Shown here one piece after another: positions 12,331 to 25,168 of a DNA stretch of 64,000 nt. Each line of letters opens with the position of its first letter. Position 1 is the first letter of the stretch. The notes beneath the pieces were generated by a model. The model did no database searches and was not told the DNA's origin. It saw only the letters and a program-made list of their open reading frames with translations. Origin of the DNA: Terana coerulea (lineage: Eukaryota > Basidiomycota > Agaricomycetes > Polyporales > Phanerochaetaceae); contig JAKOGH010000881.1 of assembly GCA_024811115.1 (NCBI GenBank), forward strand, positions 33,837 to 97,836, read 5' to 3'. The position numbers were made by a program, and so were the translations under genes.

Positions 12331-12557
12331 CATTGGTTGAACTCAATTTTGGTTTCCTTGATATCAACTGCCAGATAGCTGATTATCAAGCTCCTAGTCA
12401 ATGCGTAGATGGCATGGCCGAACAGCCTCGAAAGAAAAAACCCTCAGGCGTATATGGTTTGTGGCTGTTAATGTTAAATGAAGCAGTCGCCGTTCCCTGC
12501 TTTTCACTCGACACGGTACGCCGACGTATACTCCCACCTTCCCGTTTGCCGTCCACC

Positions 12558-14206
12558 ATGTCTCTCCTCCCCACCCTCTCCCGACCCCTCGCAGCCGGAG
12601 CGGACCTCCCTCCCGAGATCGTCGAGCAGATTCTAGAGATACTGACTGATTATCGCAGCTACCCCCTTCCGCGACAGGAGAAGAGATTGCTTGCAGGATG
12701 TGCCCTTACCTGCCGCTACTGGTCGGGAAGGTGCCGCGAGCACATTTTCAACACGCTGACTCTGCGCTCCCGCAGCGATGTTGACCAGATCGTTTGGTTC
12801 ACGCAGCACCCAGTGCGCGGACTCCCCCTCACTGGAAGAATGTATTCAAGAGTGGAACATTGAATGTGCGGAGGCACGGAGTCCTTGGCTGCATTACGCT
12901 CTAATGAAAGTCGCCGATTTGCACACAATAGGTGTCCAACAGCGCCACTGGCACTACGAGATGTGGGAGCGCACCGACTTGCAGCTTACGTCCAGCTCCT
13001 CTGACACGCCACACTCGCTATGGGCTTCACTTCCCCGAACATTACCTGCGTGGGCCATCAATCATCTTTACGACTTGACGCTCTCTCATTTTCATTTCCA
13101 TAACGTCACACGACTCTTCCAATTAATCCGGAGCATGTCAAGTCTTTGAATCGTACGCTGCGACAACTTGACTTTTGGCGAAGGACCGGCCGAGATCGTC
13201 TCCATTGCCGTGGCATACCCCATCGACATTGTAACAAAGCTCTTGGCTGGGTTGATGTGACAAATTGTGGGGGAAGTGAAGCCGAAGCAAACATTACATT
13301 CGCTGTGCTTGCCCTTAAAGCTCTGCGTCGACATTTTGCGGAGATACTGGACGATTCTCTTCACATCCTCATCACAGCATTGTGCAACTATCTCCGACCA
13401 GTGGCATGTAACAGATTACTTTCTCAATGCAGTGATGGTATGTCTCACATTTATTGTCTTGCTGAAATTGCTAATGGTTGTTTGGTGAAGAGTCTGAAGA
13501 CTCCCTGGCTGTTATGAATGTCAGCTATATTAATATGTTGAAGGAGTCGTACGGCTTCAAATTATCAGTATGGGGTATTGTCAAGCCTTTGGTCCGCGGC
13601 GCGGACAGTAGGCCTCAACTGCAGTTCACCGTTCACTGGGATACTACGTCGGAAGAGCTCTTCGAAGGCATTGACTGGAAGGCCATTGACAAAGTTCTTT
13701 CCACATCGGACAGTCTTGGACTTTTTCGCATCGAAGCGCGCGTCGGAAGCGCCCATATCTTCCGAGCACTCCTGGAGACTATCACAAGAGGAGATTTTCT
13801 GCCTGCGACCATTCTTGCAAACAAGTTGCCTGCCAGTTACGTCCTAGCATTTGGGATGGATATCCGGCTGTACGACATTCTTTCGGCGCAGACGGAATAC
13901 GAGGTGGACGACACCACGATCTCCCTCGCCCGCTCGCAAATATTCGACTTCATGCTATGCAAGTCTTCCGCAGAGAAGGAGTCATTTTTACGATGGATTG
14001 CGGAGGACGGAAGCGCGGGATATAAGAAAGAAGTGGCGCGGATAGAGGCGGGAGTAGCGTTAGAGATGACAAAACCGCGCAGTGAACAACGTTGGGATGG
14101 CCAAGATTGGGTGGTAGTCCCTCCCTCTGGCAACACAGCAGTATACCAAGAAGGTCAGACAGCCATGGCGACGAAGGCAAGGAACATGACCGAACAGGGA
14201 GCTTAG
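12558..14206 (+). pseudogene. F-box-like protein, copy 3, multiply disrupted
   Basis: Exons are 12558-13437 and 13491-14206. The N-terminus has LPPEIVEQILEIL and LAGCALTCRYW. At least three lesions separate it from copies 1 and 2: an extra C in a run of five at 12824-12828, a TGA at 13147-13149 where copy 1 has TGC, and loss of about 4 nt near 13218-13222. After these the frame is open again through exon 2 to the normal end (KARNMTEQGA). The substitution stop and the 4-nt loss are unlikely to be base-calling errors, so this copy is a true pseudogene. Confidence 0.75.
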
Positions 14207-14426
14207 GAGCTGAGTTGAGGGTGTCGACCTGGATGACCAAGAATGGGAGGCGGGATCAGGTATCTTCGGCAAGCCGTGGACAAATGACAACGAGATGATG
14301 CTTCAAAAGCTGTATTCAGAATGGATGAATAATGGACAGTCTAGAATACACAGCTACCAAGGAAAAATCTATGTATACGTGACCTAACACCTGTACGGAA
14401 TTTCGATAGATGGACAGTGAATTCAA

Positions 14427-15799
14427 TTAAACAACCTCGAATGCCTTCCCACCAGCACGAGCATCCAAGTTGACGACTTCACTGAGACCTAGAAGTCGAT
14501 GCAATTAGCAGCCATGTACAGCAGTGCAGCCCAGTTAGCACTCACCCATGACCTCGAAGAACGCCTTCGGGTCCATGCCCTGCGCGGAAGAAAAGTCCGT
14601 ACCCGTCTTCTTCAGCGACCGCATCGCCGCACGAATGCCGTGTACGGCAGCAACACAGGACACCAAGGAGAAGATGATGATCTTCGCGCCAAAGTCCTCC
14701 GCTTCTTGGCAGGTGAACGAAGGCGTGAGGCCGCCGGAGATGACGTTGACGAGCACGGGCTTGGGCGCGAGGGCGGCGACAGTGGACTTGAGCAGCTCCG
14801 AGGTCTTCACACCCTCGATGAAGCACACATCCGCGCCTGCATCAGCTGCGAGCTTCAGGCGCACCAACGCCTCGTCCATGCCCAGCACTTGCGCAGAGTC
14901 CGTGCGTCCGATGATGACCTATTATCGACGTTAGGGACAACGTCGAAAGACTTTGAAGGGAATGAGAGTACGCACGAAGTCTGAGCCGCCTGGCATGGAG
15001 TCGCGCGCAATGACAGCGGCGCGGATGCGAGTGATGAACTCTTCGCGGGAGACGACCTGCTTGCCCATCAGGTGTCCACAGCGCTTGGTCTGCACCTGGT
15101 CCTCAATGTGGCATGCTGCGAGGCCTGCGCGGATGTATTTCTGCACAGTACGGCCAACCATGGCAGGGCCACCGAAGCTGTTGATTACGATCAGCCAACT
15201 TTCTAGACAAGTAGCAAGAAAGGAAGTGCACATACCCGGTGTCAGCATCAGCGATGACCGGTACCGTCGGGTCCAGCGAGGCGTGCATGGCACCCGCCTC
15301 GACGAAGTCGTTCAAAGTCGCGATGGCGAGATCGGGCATACCAAGCCGCGAAGCAGTGGTTGCAGCACCGCTGTAATGGTATTAGAAATCAGTAGCTTTA
15401 GTGCAGATGGCATAGCACGAACCTTTGGTACAGGCAAGTGAAGCCAGCCTCGAGAGCGCAACGGGCACTGATGCCATCGCAAATACCAGGCGCGACCTTC
15501 AAGGTATGTCGTGAGAACCCAAGAAGCTCCGGATTGTGACCGGGGTACGTACGACAATGCCGGGCCTGGCGAGCATTTGGCGCAGGCGGGTGGCAGGGTT
15601 CAATGAAAGCGGGCCCTCCAGGAAGTTCTTGGGGTCAAGGCGGGCATTGTAGTAGACCTGCAGGGTTCCGTGGGGCCTCCTCCGTGGATGGCGTTGACCG
15701 CCGGAGGCGCTGGCAGCGGAGTCGACGAGCGTAGACACCTCAACCACAGTGGTAGTGGCTGTGGGCTCCAGAAGATCCGAAGAGGTCGAGGCCGGGCAT
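14427..15799 (-). CDS. Isocitrate lyase/PEP-mutase family enzyme (oxaloacetate hydrolase-like)
   Basis: There are six exons on the minus strand: 15553-15799, 15423-15496, 15236-15370, 14976-15177, 14546-14918 and 14427-14488. The protein follows the ICL/PEPM barrel: ICDGISARCALEAGF, PVIADADTGFGGP (metal-binding Asp), HIEDQVQTKRCGH with the catalytic-loop Cys, IIGRTDS, then GADVCFIEG. Members cleave C-C or P-C bonds of 2-oxo- or hydroxy-acids; oxaloacetate acetylhydrolases that make oxalate are close relatives in wood-rot fungi. Exact substrate cannot be fixed from motifs. The only lesion is at the start: the ATG at 15797-15799 is out of frame with the conserved N-terminus (TSSDLLEPTATTTVVE) by one base, in the GGG run at 15794-15796. 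This may be a sequence error, or the start may lie upstream. Confidence 0.85.
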
Positions 15800-17990
15800 T
15801 CTGGTCGAGGTTGGAGTGTTAGGTAGAAGGAGAGAGATCCTGAGGCTTTGGAAGCTGAGTGAGGAGGGAGGAGGAGGATGTGAGATGGGGAATGAGGATG
15901 TTGGGGAATTTCGACCGCACCTATGTACTCTCTGCACAATACCAAGCGACAGTTGTCTCGATCGAATGGGAATATGCGTTCATACCTGCCAGCAGGACGA
16001 TGGTGGAGCTCTGGACGGCGGACACGTTCTGCTTCCGAGCGCCTTTCCTTTCGCAGTGTAGAGGGCGTAGAAGGTAGGGAGATGAAGCGGCGTTAACGTC
16101 CGGGGTGACAGGGCGTTGCAACAACGGATGGCAGATTATGGAGTGCTCTGCTCGGTTTCTTCCATACACGGCGGCGGGCGATCTTGGGCTGCGCCAGCTG
16201 GGCGTTCGAGTGCGTACGGCCGCAGTGGCGAACATCGAGTACCACCGTACTACAAATTCAGCGTTCTGTCTTGGAAAGCACACCGTGTGCTACCCTGGAC
16301 GCCACGACGGATTTGCTCACTCCTCTTGCCGCTGCCGTTGCGGCAGTGCCTGAGTGCCAGCAGTAGGAGGAAGGTGGTCGACGCCAGCTGGCAGAACGTA
16401 GGACCTGCACCAGAAAAGACCGGTTTATAGAGCGGGGAGGGTAAGATTTCCTTAACACTCACCACCGTGACTAAGGAAGCTGAGGAAGCTTAATCCTTCG
16501 GGTAAGACAGTTTGGGCCCGGTGAGCGCCATGGTGTGGAGGCAAACTTGCACGACTTGACACCGTCACGACAGCGATGGGCATGGATTGCAGACATCTAT
16601 GGGAACTCTCGATGAACAGCCTCGAGTTGACCATACATTGAAGTAGGTCATCCGACTCTACTGAGCGTTATTAGTAGCGTAGTATCGCCTATTCATGTGT
16701 GAACGACGACCCAAGAACGCATGAATTCAGCCGAGTACTCACAAGCTACGTACAGAGATGCTTGGAGCACTGTTACCGAATCAGGTGACTTCCAATTATT
16801 ACTCGAGGCGATACACCTTCCGATGTTGAGATGAGAAAACTAAGTTGAGTCTGGAAGGTTTCAGCCAGGACGCTGAGAGGGAGTCAGAACCATTCCGGAT
16901 ACTAGTACTAGTCCACGAAGTGGGCCTACTTCGCCTGTTCTTATTCACAGTTATAGTACTCCGGAGGTTCCGACCGGAGGAGCATTGTGCTAAGCCGTTT
17001 GATCGAAGCCCTAGATAGTCGGGTTGAATGCGACTGGAGCTGTCCGGCTGCAATGCATGTAATGGCGCACCGGTGCATCATGTACCCCGTTGCGTTTCAG
17101 TACGTCCAAGGGTTTCGCGCATCAATATTGACGACTTTGCGGTGAAGTTGCACGCCGCTATTTTTTTTCAAACGGCGTGGACCAGCAGCCGCCTGCACGA
17201 TATACACGCGGTTACACAAACTACTGCAAGAAGTGTTCGGCGGATGTGTAACGCGCACATGGAGGGAGAAACATACATTTAATCCTGGTCAGGTGAAATG
17301 CCTGATATGGCGGACATGTGATGGCGTGGCTGCTGAAACAGTACGGCGGCAAGTGATCAATCTAACCTACAATGTCTTTCATCATTCATAAGAATGTGAG
17401 CAATTCGTCGGTGGTTTACATGCCGCGCCTAAGTATAGTCAAGGCGCCTATGTTGCAATGCAGAAAACATTGAAGTTGGACTGTGTTGTGTTCAGTTAAG
17501 ACCGTAAAAGCTAGTACAAATACCAACTTACACGCAACTTGAAGTACGGCAACTACACCAAGCGCATCTATCAGGGACACATTAGGATTGCAGCTGCGAA
17601 CTTTCGTTGTGGAGCGGTAGAACGGCGAATGAGCTACGCACCGCATAATGTCTTGTGAGACAAGCATCGCTTGGGATGGACGAGGAGAACCATGTCACCA
17701 GTCAAGTGAAAAGCTCACAACAACAGCATTGGATCACTACCACCGCCGTGAGGAAGGACATCATCGATCGTCAACGGGTTAGGCGAGTGCCAGTACGGCT
17801 TCCCTTATGCTAATAGTCAAGGCTCGAAGCAACCTATGCATCACGCATCGTGAACGGAAGCCATCTGGGAAAACTGCAGTCCTTGTCGTGACGCGATACA
17901 CTTTGATTATTGATATTGCAGGGGTATGGAGGTATGGATACTGTATGCATCGTACAAAGCCTTTCAGACAGTCGTAACGCACCCCGAACA
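15800..17990. other. Upstream region of the lyase gene; no gene seen
   Basis: The first few hundred bases should include the promoter and leader of the minus-strand lyase gene. Beyond that, only short open frames on both strands are present and none is recognisable. Confidence 0.45.
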
Positions 17991-18030
17991 TAGAAACGAG
18001 GCATGCACCTTACAGCCTAGCCCTCCCGAG

Positions 18031-20229
18031 CTATGTCCGCACACCGTCACTTCCCCTCCGCTCGTCCACGACCGCGTCGAGCCAGCGCAGCGCCAACGTC
18101 TCCAGCATGTCCTCCCAGCCCTGCTCCTTGCGCGCAATCATCGGTGCGTCAAACGTGATCGGTGCCTCGTTCGTATGCGTCGGGAAGCGGAGCATCGGCG
18201 CCGACGGCGAGCCCGCCGGGGTGCTCACCTCGCCCGGCGTGAGCTTGCCCGACGCTTTGACGGGCGCCGGGGTGTGCACCGGGATGTTGTACCGTAGCTT
18301 TAGCGCGCTGTATGCAAAAGATGTCAGCAGGGGGGGATATAGGAAGGGCAGGGCGACGACGCACGCAGCCCAGAGACGCAGGTTGTCCGTGCGCCGGAAC
18401 GTCCACCCCCGCTTCGCGCTTTCCGGGTCCTGCTCTGCGTCCTCCATAGATTGCGCCTTGAGCGCGGCGATGTCGTGGATCGCGTCTTTGTTGACGTAGC
18501 CCCAGGGCTTACGCGAGCGGCGCACGCCGGTGTTGTAGGCCACACACAAGAGCTGGCCGGAAGACAGGGCTTGCAGAAGGGTCGTACGGTCGGCGGGGGA
18601 CGGTGGCAGGAGGTGTGACAGCGATGACGGAGTCAGGGCTTGTGTCAGAGAATGCAGACGGCCTGACGCAATCACTAGGTTAATCCTGATTTCCACAGAG
18701 CCTGAAACAGGAACTTACCGAGTCTGTCGTTAGCGAATGTACTACGCTTCGCCCACTCAGGCAAATCGTCGTCGTCGACCGCCTCAGTGTCCGAAATGTC
18801 ATCGCCTTCTTCCGGCTCCTCGGTCAAAACCATGCCTCTCATCGTGCCCAGCATGCCTGTCGAGACCACACGTCGATTCGACCGCTTGGTGTCCAGTACC
18901 TGCGCATCGCCCGCACTAACCCTCCTGCCCAGCCTGCTCTTCCGGTCCTTCTCGTCTGCCTTCTCGCGTTCGCGCTGCCACCCCCTCGTCCCGTCCTTCC
19001 GTCCCCCGAACAGCACGTCATCCACCGCGTCGAGATACCGCGCGATCACGTCCCGCTCCTTCGCGAGTTCCTCCTTGGTGACGTCCTGGCGATACAGCCA
19101 CCCGCCGCCGAGCACGAGCCGCTCATCCCACCGATCGCGCTTCTCGCGGTCGGCCTCTGTCATCTGGTTCATGTCGAAGTCGTCCTCGTCCTCCCAAACG
19201 GGGATGGGCCCGTGGCGACCGCCGACGTGCATGTACGATATCGAGACGGGGGTCTCTGCGTCGGGATCGAGGAACTCGGGCGACGTCGCACGCGAGTGGC
19301 TGCTTCCTGAGCCGGAGCCTGAACCAGAGCCGGAGCCAGAGGCAGAGATGGACTCGGGCAGGTCGCCGTGATCGCTCTGCGCGTCGTACGCGTCGTCGGA
19401 GAGCGGCAGGCGCGAGGACTCCTCCACCGCACGAAGCACAGTCAGCACCTCCAATGCGCTTCTCCGTATCCGGCTGAGCGGGTCTGAGGCCAGGTCGGGT
19501 TGGGAGACTTTTCGCTTTGGCAGAGGCGCGCTCGGAAGGGTGCTGGGGCGGAATTGTCTGCTGACGGGCGTGACGGAGTCGTCTGGGAGAGACATGACAT
19601 AGTTTCGTACAGACCGCACGGCGTGCGTTGTCGTGCGCAGGACGTGCAGAACGTCGACATGTGCTGAGTCGTGGGCATGTCCGGGGGTGTCGTTGGGACT
19701 GAGCAAGTCGGAATGTTGTACGCCAGAGAGCCACCATGCTTGCTCGACCGCTGTAAGGTCTTCGATGACGGGCGCACGCAGGTTCTCTGGGTCGATCTCG
19801 TACGTCTTCACGAAAGGTGAGATGAGCGGCTGCATGACTTGGGGGACGACCGGGGACGGCGGGAGCGTAAACTCGGGTATGTTTTGCGACCACGGCTGAG
19901 ATGTGTTCGCATTCAGTCCTCCAATAGCTGGCACCAAGCCCTTGATAGGCTTGTTCCCGGGACTGATAGATCAGCTTGCATGCGCGTGAATCTGAAGACG
20001 AACGTCTTGCTTACTTGGCGTCCTTTGCAATCCCCGTTTTCGTGAAGTAATGCTGCAGATGCTCTATACTCCCCAGCGCCATGACACTCTCCCGCTTCGC
20101 GGCACTGCGGCTGAATGGCTTCAAGGGCTTGTTCGCTGTATTCATGTTTGGGTAGAACGAGACAGGACGGTTACGAGAGCGTTTGCTCGGGGTGACTGGC
20201 GAAGAACCGCCGTCACTGGGAGTGTCCAT
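18031..20229 (-). CDS. Conserved-looking fungal protein of unknown function, 700 aa
   Basis: Three exons, 20015-20229, 18719-19962 and 18031-18674, join cleanly (GCCAA|GTAAGC and CTCG|GTAAGT donors) to a 700-aa product without frame breaks. The N-terminus is basic and Ser/Pro-rich. A (SG)n run of about 14 residues and an acidic stretch (EDEDDFD) lie in the middle, then a charged segment rich in Lys/Arg/Glu. The last third has a more ordered look, with LLQALSSGQLLCVAYNTGV resembling the helix pattern of calponin-homology-like domains, and one hydrophobic segment (CVVALPFLYPPLL). I do not recognise a named family. No signal peptide is visible. It is probably cytoplasmic or membrane-associated. 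Confidence 0.8.
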
Positions 20230-21400
20230 GGCTTGTTTTGTGTATACAGCGTCCGCTGGGCGTGGAGTGAGAACAAAGCCTGTCAGAGGGGAAGGAGTAC
20301 TGGAAATTGTAAGTGGCGGTAAGTAGCATGGTTACTACTGATCGAATCACATCAGATGAGGTAAGTAAAGCCCATTCGCACGTTGTAGGTGCTTGTGTAA
20401 TCCTCCAATAATCGACTAGAGCCTGGTAACCAACTGGTGACCGGCAGACTCCTTGCCGTCGTGGCTGGACAGAGAGGGAGGAGAGAGAGGGGTGAGGAGG
20501 AGAAGGCGCTCGGAAAACCCGATACCCCCAAGGCCCCCTACCGTTCAGCTACGACAGGCAGAAAGCAGTTGTATACTAAGCACAGCGTAGAGACTTGCGA
20601 GAGACTGAAGCACAGGCGGATAATAATATTTGTGGCTACTAGTCTTGAAATACACTGTGATCACCTATGCCGCAATATATTGCTGTAATAGAGCCGCGGG
20701 ACGTGGACCGTCGTGTCACTACGTCGTCTGAGATGGGCAGCTCTCCGGCCTTATTTCCGGCGACGTTGACATCAGCGTGTCGTCTCCTTTCATGTTTATG
20801 TTGTCTGCGAGCGTGAGCTCTAGTTCTTCCCCATGTTCCCCACAATACTCTCCGGAACTCTGAAATTCGGCGCCGAAAACCGAGAAAAATGCTGATCCTC
20901 GGTGTCCGCTTCGTAGCTCAAACTTTGACCGGCAGGTACACCCTCGAGGCGCAGATTCATGAGGAATCGAGACATGAGTATTAAAGACTAGTGGTTGATA
21001 ATATCAGCTTTAAGTAGATCTGCTGAAGGGCACTGTACTGACCAGAGCGCCAAGAAATGGGGAGGCCCATGCAAAGCCCTTCAAGAGCGCAATGTCAGGG
21101 CATGCGTACAACAGGCAGGCAAGGCACCACTTGCACTCACGACAGACGGCAGTGTGAAGGTTAAGAGTTCGAAAATATTCAAGATTAGGATGGCCCTGGT
21201 GTCGCAAAAATCGAAAAACCTGACCAGGCATCCCAGGCTCTGAGCGCCTGATGAGGCCTGATGACGCGCACGCGAGCGTCTGAGCAGGGTCTCTCAGAGG
21301 TGGGCAGTTTGGGTCAGGCCTGAGCAGTCGCGGCACTATGTACAGCTTACGCGGGAACGTGTCGGTTAACACACACCACACCCGGTGCTATCGTCGCTGC
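20230..21400. other. Intergenic region
   Basis: No gene is seen. From about 21230 to 21340 the sequence is rich in GCCTGA/TGAGCAGG words that recur at 22075-22250, suggesting a dispersed or degenerate repeat. Confidence 0.4.
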
Positions 21401-21471
21401 AAGCATTATGGTATGTTGGTGTCAGTCGTCATAGATTTCTCTGGCTCAATATGCTTTCATACTTCAGGCAT

Positions 21472-21811
21472 GCTGGGTGCTATCTCCCGATATTGAGTTT
21501 CACGAGACGGGCGCCCAGAGTCGCATCAACTGGCAGAAGGACTTCGAAGAATATCTTGTCTATCTCAAGCATGGAATCCTCGGTGAGCACCCCGCCGTGC
21601 TTGATATATTTCGCACATGGGATGAGGTTCTATTTCCGAACTCTACGACTGGTTATGGTTGTCAGCAAAGGGGCGCAGGTGGTGCTCAGGGGCCCGGGAG
21701 CAAGTGAACAGGCTTGCAGGAAATGCTTGCGCAGCTATATGAGAATGAGAGCTCTGCAAATGGACAGAATACTGAGACAGAAGACAATTAGCATGTTAGT
21801 GACAGTTATGT
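21472..21811 (+). pseudogene. Fragment resembling a repeated basidiomycete hypothetical protein
   Basis: After an acceptor-like TCAG the frame reads SPDIEFHETGAQSRINW, then FEEYLVYLKHGIL and VLDIFRTWDEVLFPNS. A second frame continues LQEMLAQLYENESS to a stop at about 21811. The pattern resembles the C-terminal part of hypothetical proteins that occur in many copies in Agaricomycete genomes (DUF6698-like), but I assign this from memory of pattern only. One frame change between the two parts and the lack of an N-terminal half suggest a relic. Confidence 0.35.
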
Positions 21812-21861
21812 TTGTGTAATGAGAGTCGCTATATAACTCATAACGTTAAGGTGGAAACAAA

Positions 21862-21948
21862 GCTCGCGTGGCTCAGTGGTAAGTTGGTCTGATGACCCTT
21901 GTAGGTAATATTTACACCGTTGGTTCAAATCCCGCTGGTGCCCTCGGT
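21862..21948 (+). repeat. tRNA-like sequence with A and B boxes
   Basis: TGGCTCAGTGG at about 21869 fits the internal A box of RNA polymerase III promoters, and GGTTCAAATCC about 50 bp downstream fits the B box. The acceptor stem does not pair and no clean anticodon stem forms. It is therefore more likely a decayed tRNA or the head of a tRNA-derived SINE than a working tRNA. Confidence 0.35.
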
Positions 21949-22074
21949 AAATTGACCGTCTCATTAATGCAGTCTGTGTCTAGGGTGTTGTGACAAGGTA
22001 ACAAACTAGGTAAGTAGTTGAACGGCGGTGAATAACATTTTTCGTGTGTCCATACGCATGCCTGGCCAAGCCGG

Positions 22075-22250
22075 ATAGGGCCTGCTGAGGTTCCCGCAGG
22101 CTGATTAGGCCCTAGCAGGGCCCGTCAGGCTGAGCAGGCCTGAGCGGAGCTGATAGCGCAGTTTAGCGTACTTTCGACCCATATCAGGCCCCCGGGCGCC
22201 TCCTTGCCTCACCAGATCTGCTGCGGCCTGATGCGGCCGCATATGGCTGT
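22075..22250. repeat. GCCTGA-rich degenerate repeat
   Basis: Words such as GGCCTGCTGAGG, GCAGGCTGA, GAGCAGGCCTGAGC and GCGGCCTGATGCGGCC follow one another here and echo the smaller patch at 21230-21340. No coding sense is seen. Confidence 0.35.
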
Positions 22251-22559
22251 GGCGGTTTTTGCGACAGGTAGACGGGAAGGCAAGTAAGATAGCGGTCACA
22301 TACAGGGTGACAGGTGGTACTTACATGAAATAGATAGATCCTATAGACCCCGTTCATTATCACGCCTAGCAAACATTGGTACAATACTCACCATCGCGCA
22401 GTAGACACATCGACAGTGAGACTGGTAGGTGTAGTCTCCGAGCTTGACGTATATTGCTGAAGGTCTTGAGCCCGGTGAGTACGAGGACGATAAGCTCGCT
22501 GAGTACGCCACAGCCCTGAGAGAGGTATCCAACTACGAAAGTGAGTCACTTTGTCGGGA

Positions 22560-23420
22560 AAATAACGCAGTGGATTTACCTCTGTTGTAATCGGTCAGAG
22601 CCGCAGTGTAATGAATATATTTGAGACAGCACGCACATCTCATATTGGGCCCAGGACTCTTCACCTGATACAAGGCAGCTGTAGAAAGGCCATGCAAAGT
22701 ATTCGTAGCTGGAACGAATATTGAGAAACTACAATCATGGATGAGATGCATATTGATGAAATATGGCAAAAACGACTTACTAGCCCTGTTGCGCAAGGGA
22801 CTAGGCCCATAACAAAGACAGAAACGAAGATAAAAATATTCCGATCCCATAATGCACATGCCCTCATGGCTGAAAATACTGTGGAAAGATTGTCGTCCAC
22901 CGTCAGCCTGCTGGGAGAAGGCGGATGGAAATAACTTGAACTCACGTGCGGTTAAGACATCGCCCATGTAGGTTGGAATTCCTGCCCCTAGACTAAGGGT
23001 TATGTTGCAACTGAGCATTTGTAAATGGTTATTAGAGCGACAAGTAGAGCAACATTGAGACAACGTACAATCCAAGCTAATAGCGAAGCATTGTCTGAAT
23101 CAGTCTTCAGTAGTGAACGTCGATATCCCGGTCAACTCACAACGCGTGGGGCCAGGGCCCACGGGAAGATAGCTCTCAAAAGCATGGTCCAGCGAGTGAG
23201 TAGTAGAAGGAGCGAAGACATGCTGAATTTCGCCTTCCACACGAGCACCCACTCTTGTCGAAGGGTTATGGTGTACTCGTACATAAGCAATGCTGCAGCA
23301 TAGCCAGGCAGAGATCAGTTGGGCATCAACTCCGTAAATGAGCTGTACATACCTGTGACGGCTACCGACGTGCAGTTATCAATGTAGCTAGAAGGTGGCA
23401 CCGTGCCATAGCGTAGGCAA
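22560..23420 (-). CDS. DUF6533-like multi-pass membrane protein, partial model
   Basis: On the minus strand an exon ending in YIDNCTSVAVT splices at CACAG|GTATGTAC onto ALLMYEYTITLRQEWVLVW, then KFSMSSLLLLLTRW. This matches the N-terminal signature of the basidiomycete DUF6533 family, where a short D/EY--T hinge is followed by a charged loop and the next membrane helix. A later exon, opened by CCACAG, reads FSAMRACALWDRNIFIFVSVFVMG and ends at a good GTAAGT donor, corresponding to the family's R-YALW-R segment before another helix. The first Met and the C-terminal exons could not be placed, so the gene may be decayed. Function of the family is unknown; the number of hydrophobic segments suggests a receptor-like membrane protein. 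Confidence 0.5.
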
Positions 23421-25168
23421 CCTCATGAGCTGGTGCGTATGAATGAATCGAAGGCGAACGCACATGGTCCACAAAGCAGAGGTTAATTCTGGGTCATTAG
23501 CCATTTTTTCGGGGATGTGTGCGATGCAAGCAGTTTGTTTGGGTCGTACTTCGGCTACATCTGCCAGCGCATTATATGCTTTCCTAGGCGAGGGGCCCCT
23601 ATCAAATAAGTGTCAGCGGAGCAAACTCAACTAGCGCATTGTCGAACGTAATCATCTCAGGGTCCATAAGAGATGGGACTGCTACCTGATGGTGCGCAAA
23701 TCTTGGTGGAAGACGTCGTTGCCGAAGCAGCTGTGCCTTGCCTCGGTCGTTTATGTCTTCGAGAGTTCTTCCAGGCGGAAAGTATTCACAGCCTGAGTTT
23801 GCCGCTCGACGAGAATGCTTTGCCGACGATGGGTTCGCCTGGAGACTTCCTTGGTAATATATGCGGCGATTGTGCCGCATGGAAGTCTAATGTCCACAAG
23901 CGAAATGAGTAGTCAAAGCACTCGCGGGTGCCAACAAATAGCAAATGTATAAGGCTCATCATAGCGGTGAGTGTGAGCTTCTGATGCAAGATCGACGGTC
24001 GGTCACGCTCTGTGTGAATAGCGGGTAAGGTTCGAGCTTGGCCACAATGAGCTGTACTCGGAATCGCAAATACTGCCACACTAACCAGATCTGCTTGCTC
24101 GCTTGCCGCAATCAAGCTGCAAGATCTCAGTTGCGGCTGCTGATGCGCCAGGGAGGTTTAGGATGCCTTACAGATGCGTTGGAAATGTTCGTGGTTGAGC
24201 GAACAGGGACTCGGAGGCCGCCACACAGCAAAGACGCATAGAGGATATGATTATGACTTGGCGCAATGAGTCGACTCCGCTAATACCTGAGCACTGCCAG
24301 TAGATAGAGTTATCCCTGAGCGATCATATCAAAGATTGGATTGACACTGTGATATGCTCACCACATCTCGGCCCTTGTTTCAGCTCACAGCTCAGTCACA
24401 GCAAGTACCACCGCGTGTTGAGGTCTGATTTCACCGGGGCGACAGTTGGCTGGACCGCCGGGTGCCAGCCACCCGCCAGCCACCCGCTCGCAAAGATGTG
24501 CGCCGGCTGGCATCTGGCTGATTTGCCGGATTTCACCTGGATGTCAGCCACCTTGCGACCGACCGCATTTGGCCTGGCTGCACGACCGGGTGAAATATTG
24601 GCTGCTGGGTGGCTGCAATCCCCCATATATAGCTCGCACAATACCCGTAATTATAGCAAATTAAATCGCTTTTATTATTCAGTATTTGTAGGCTACACGG
24701 ACACTATCTAAGCATATGGAAAACCCTACAGGACGGAAACTGGTTCTATGAGAAATATGGTTGACCTTCCAACATTGTTCCAACTGTATTGAAGTCGCAT
24801 GCGGCAGTTCTACTGTAGCAGAAGTCAGTGGAGAGCCAGCCAGCAACAGGAAACCAGAGAACTGACCCTGAAATCAATGATCCATCGGGGTATCTGGACC
24901 AGGACAGGAGTTTTGCAACACAAAGTATTATGAAAAGCACATTGAGTGAGACGCAAGCGCATACATTGACTGAGACTCACATACCATTGAACACTCGACA
25001 TATCTGCCGGATGGCTTTGGATTGTTTACATCTGTGGGACACATCAGCGCTGCAGCAAGCATATCTACAGGTACCTAGAAGAATCGGATACACACACCAA
25101 GGGGTGCAACCATCCAAGCCACCCTTGGACCCATGGCCCTTGACTCTATTGGCCGTCTGCGTCAACTA
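23421..25168. other. Region without recognisable gene
   Basis: Short open frames only. A GC-rich patch at 24430-24640 repeats words such as GCCAGCCACCCG and TGGCTG, and a similar TCTGGCTGAAATCTG-rich patch occurs at 26890-26965. These may be remnants of one repeat family. Confidence 0.35.
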
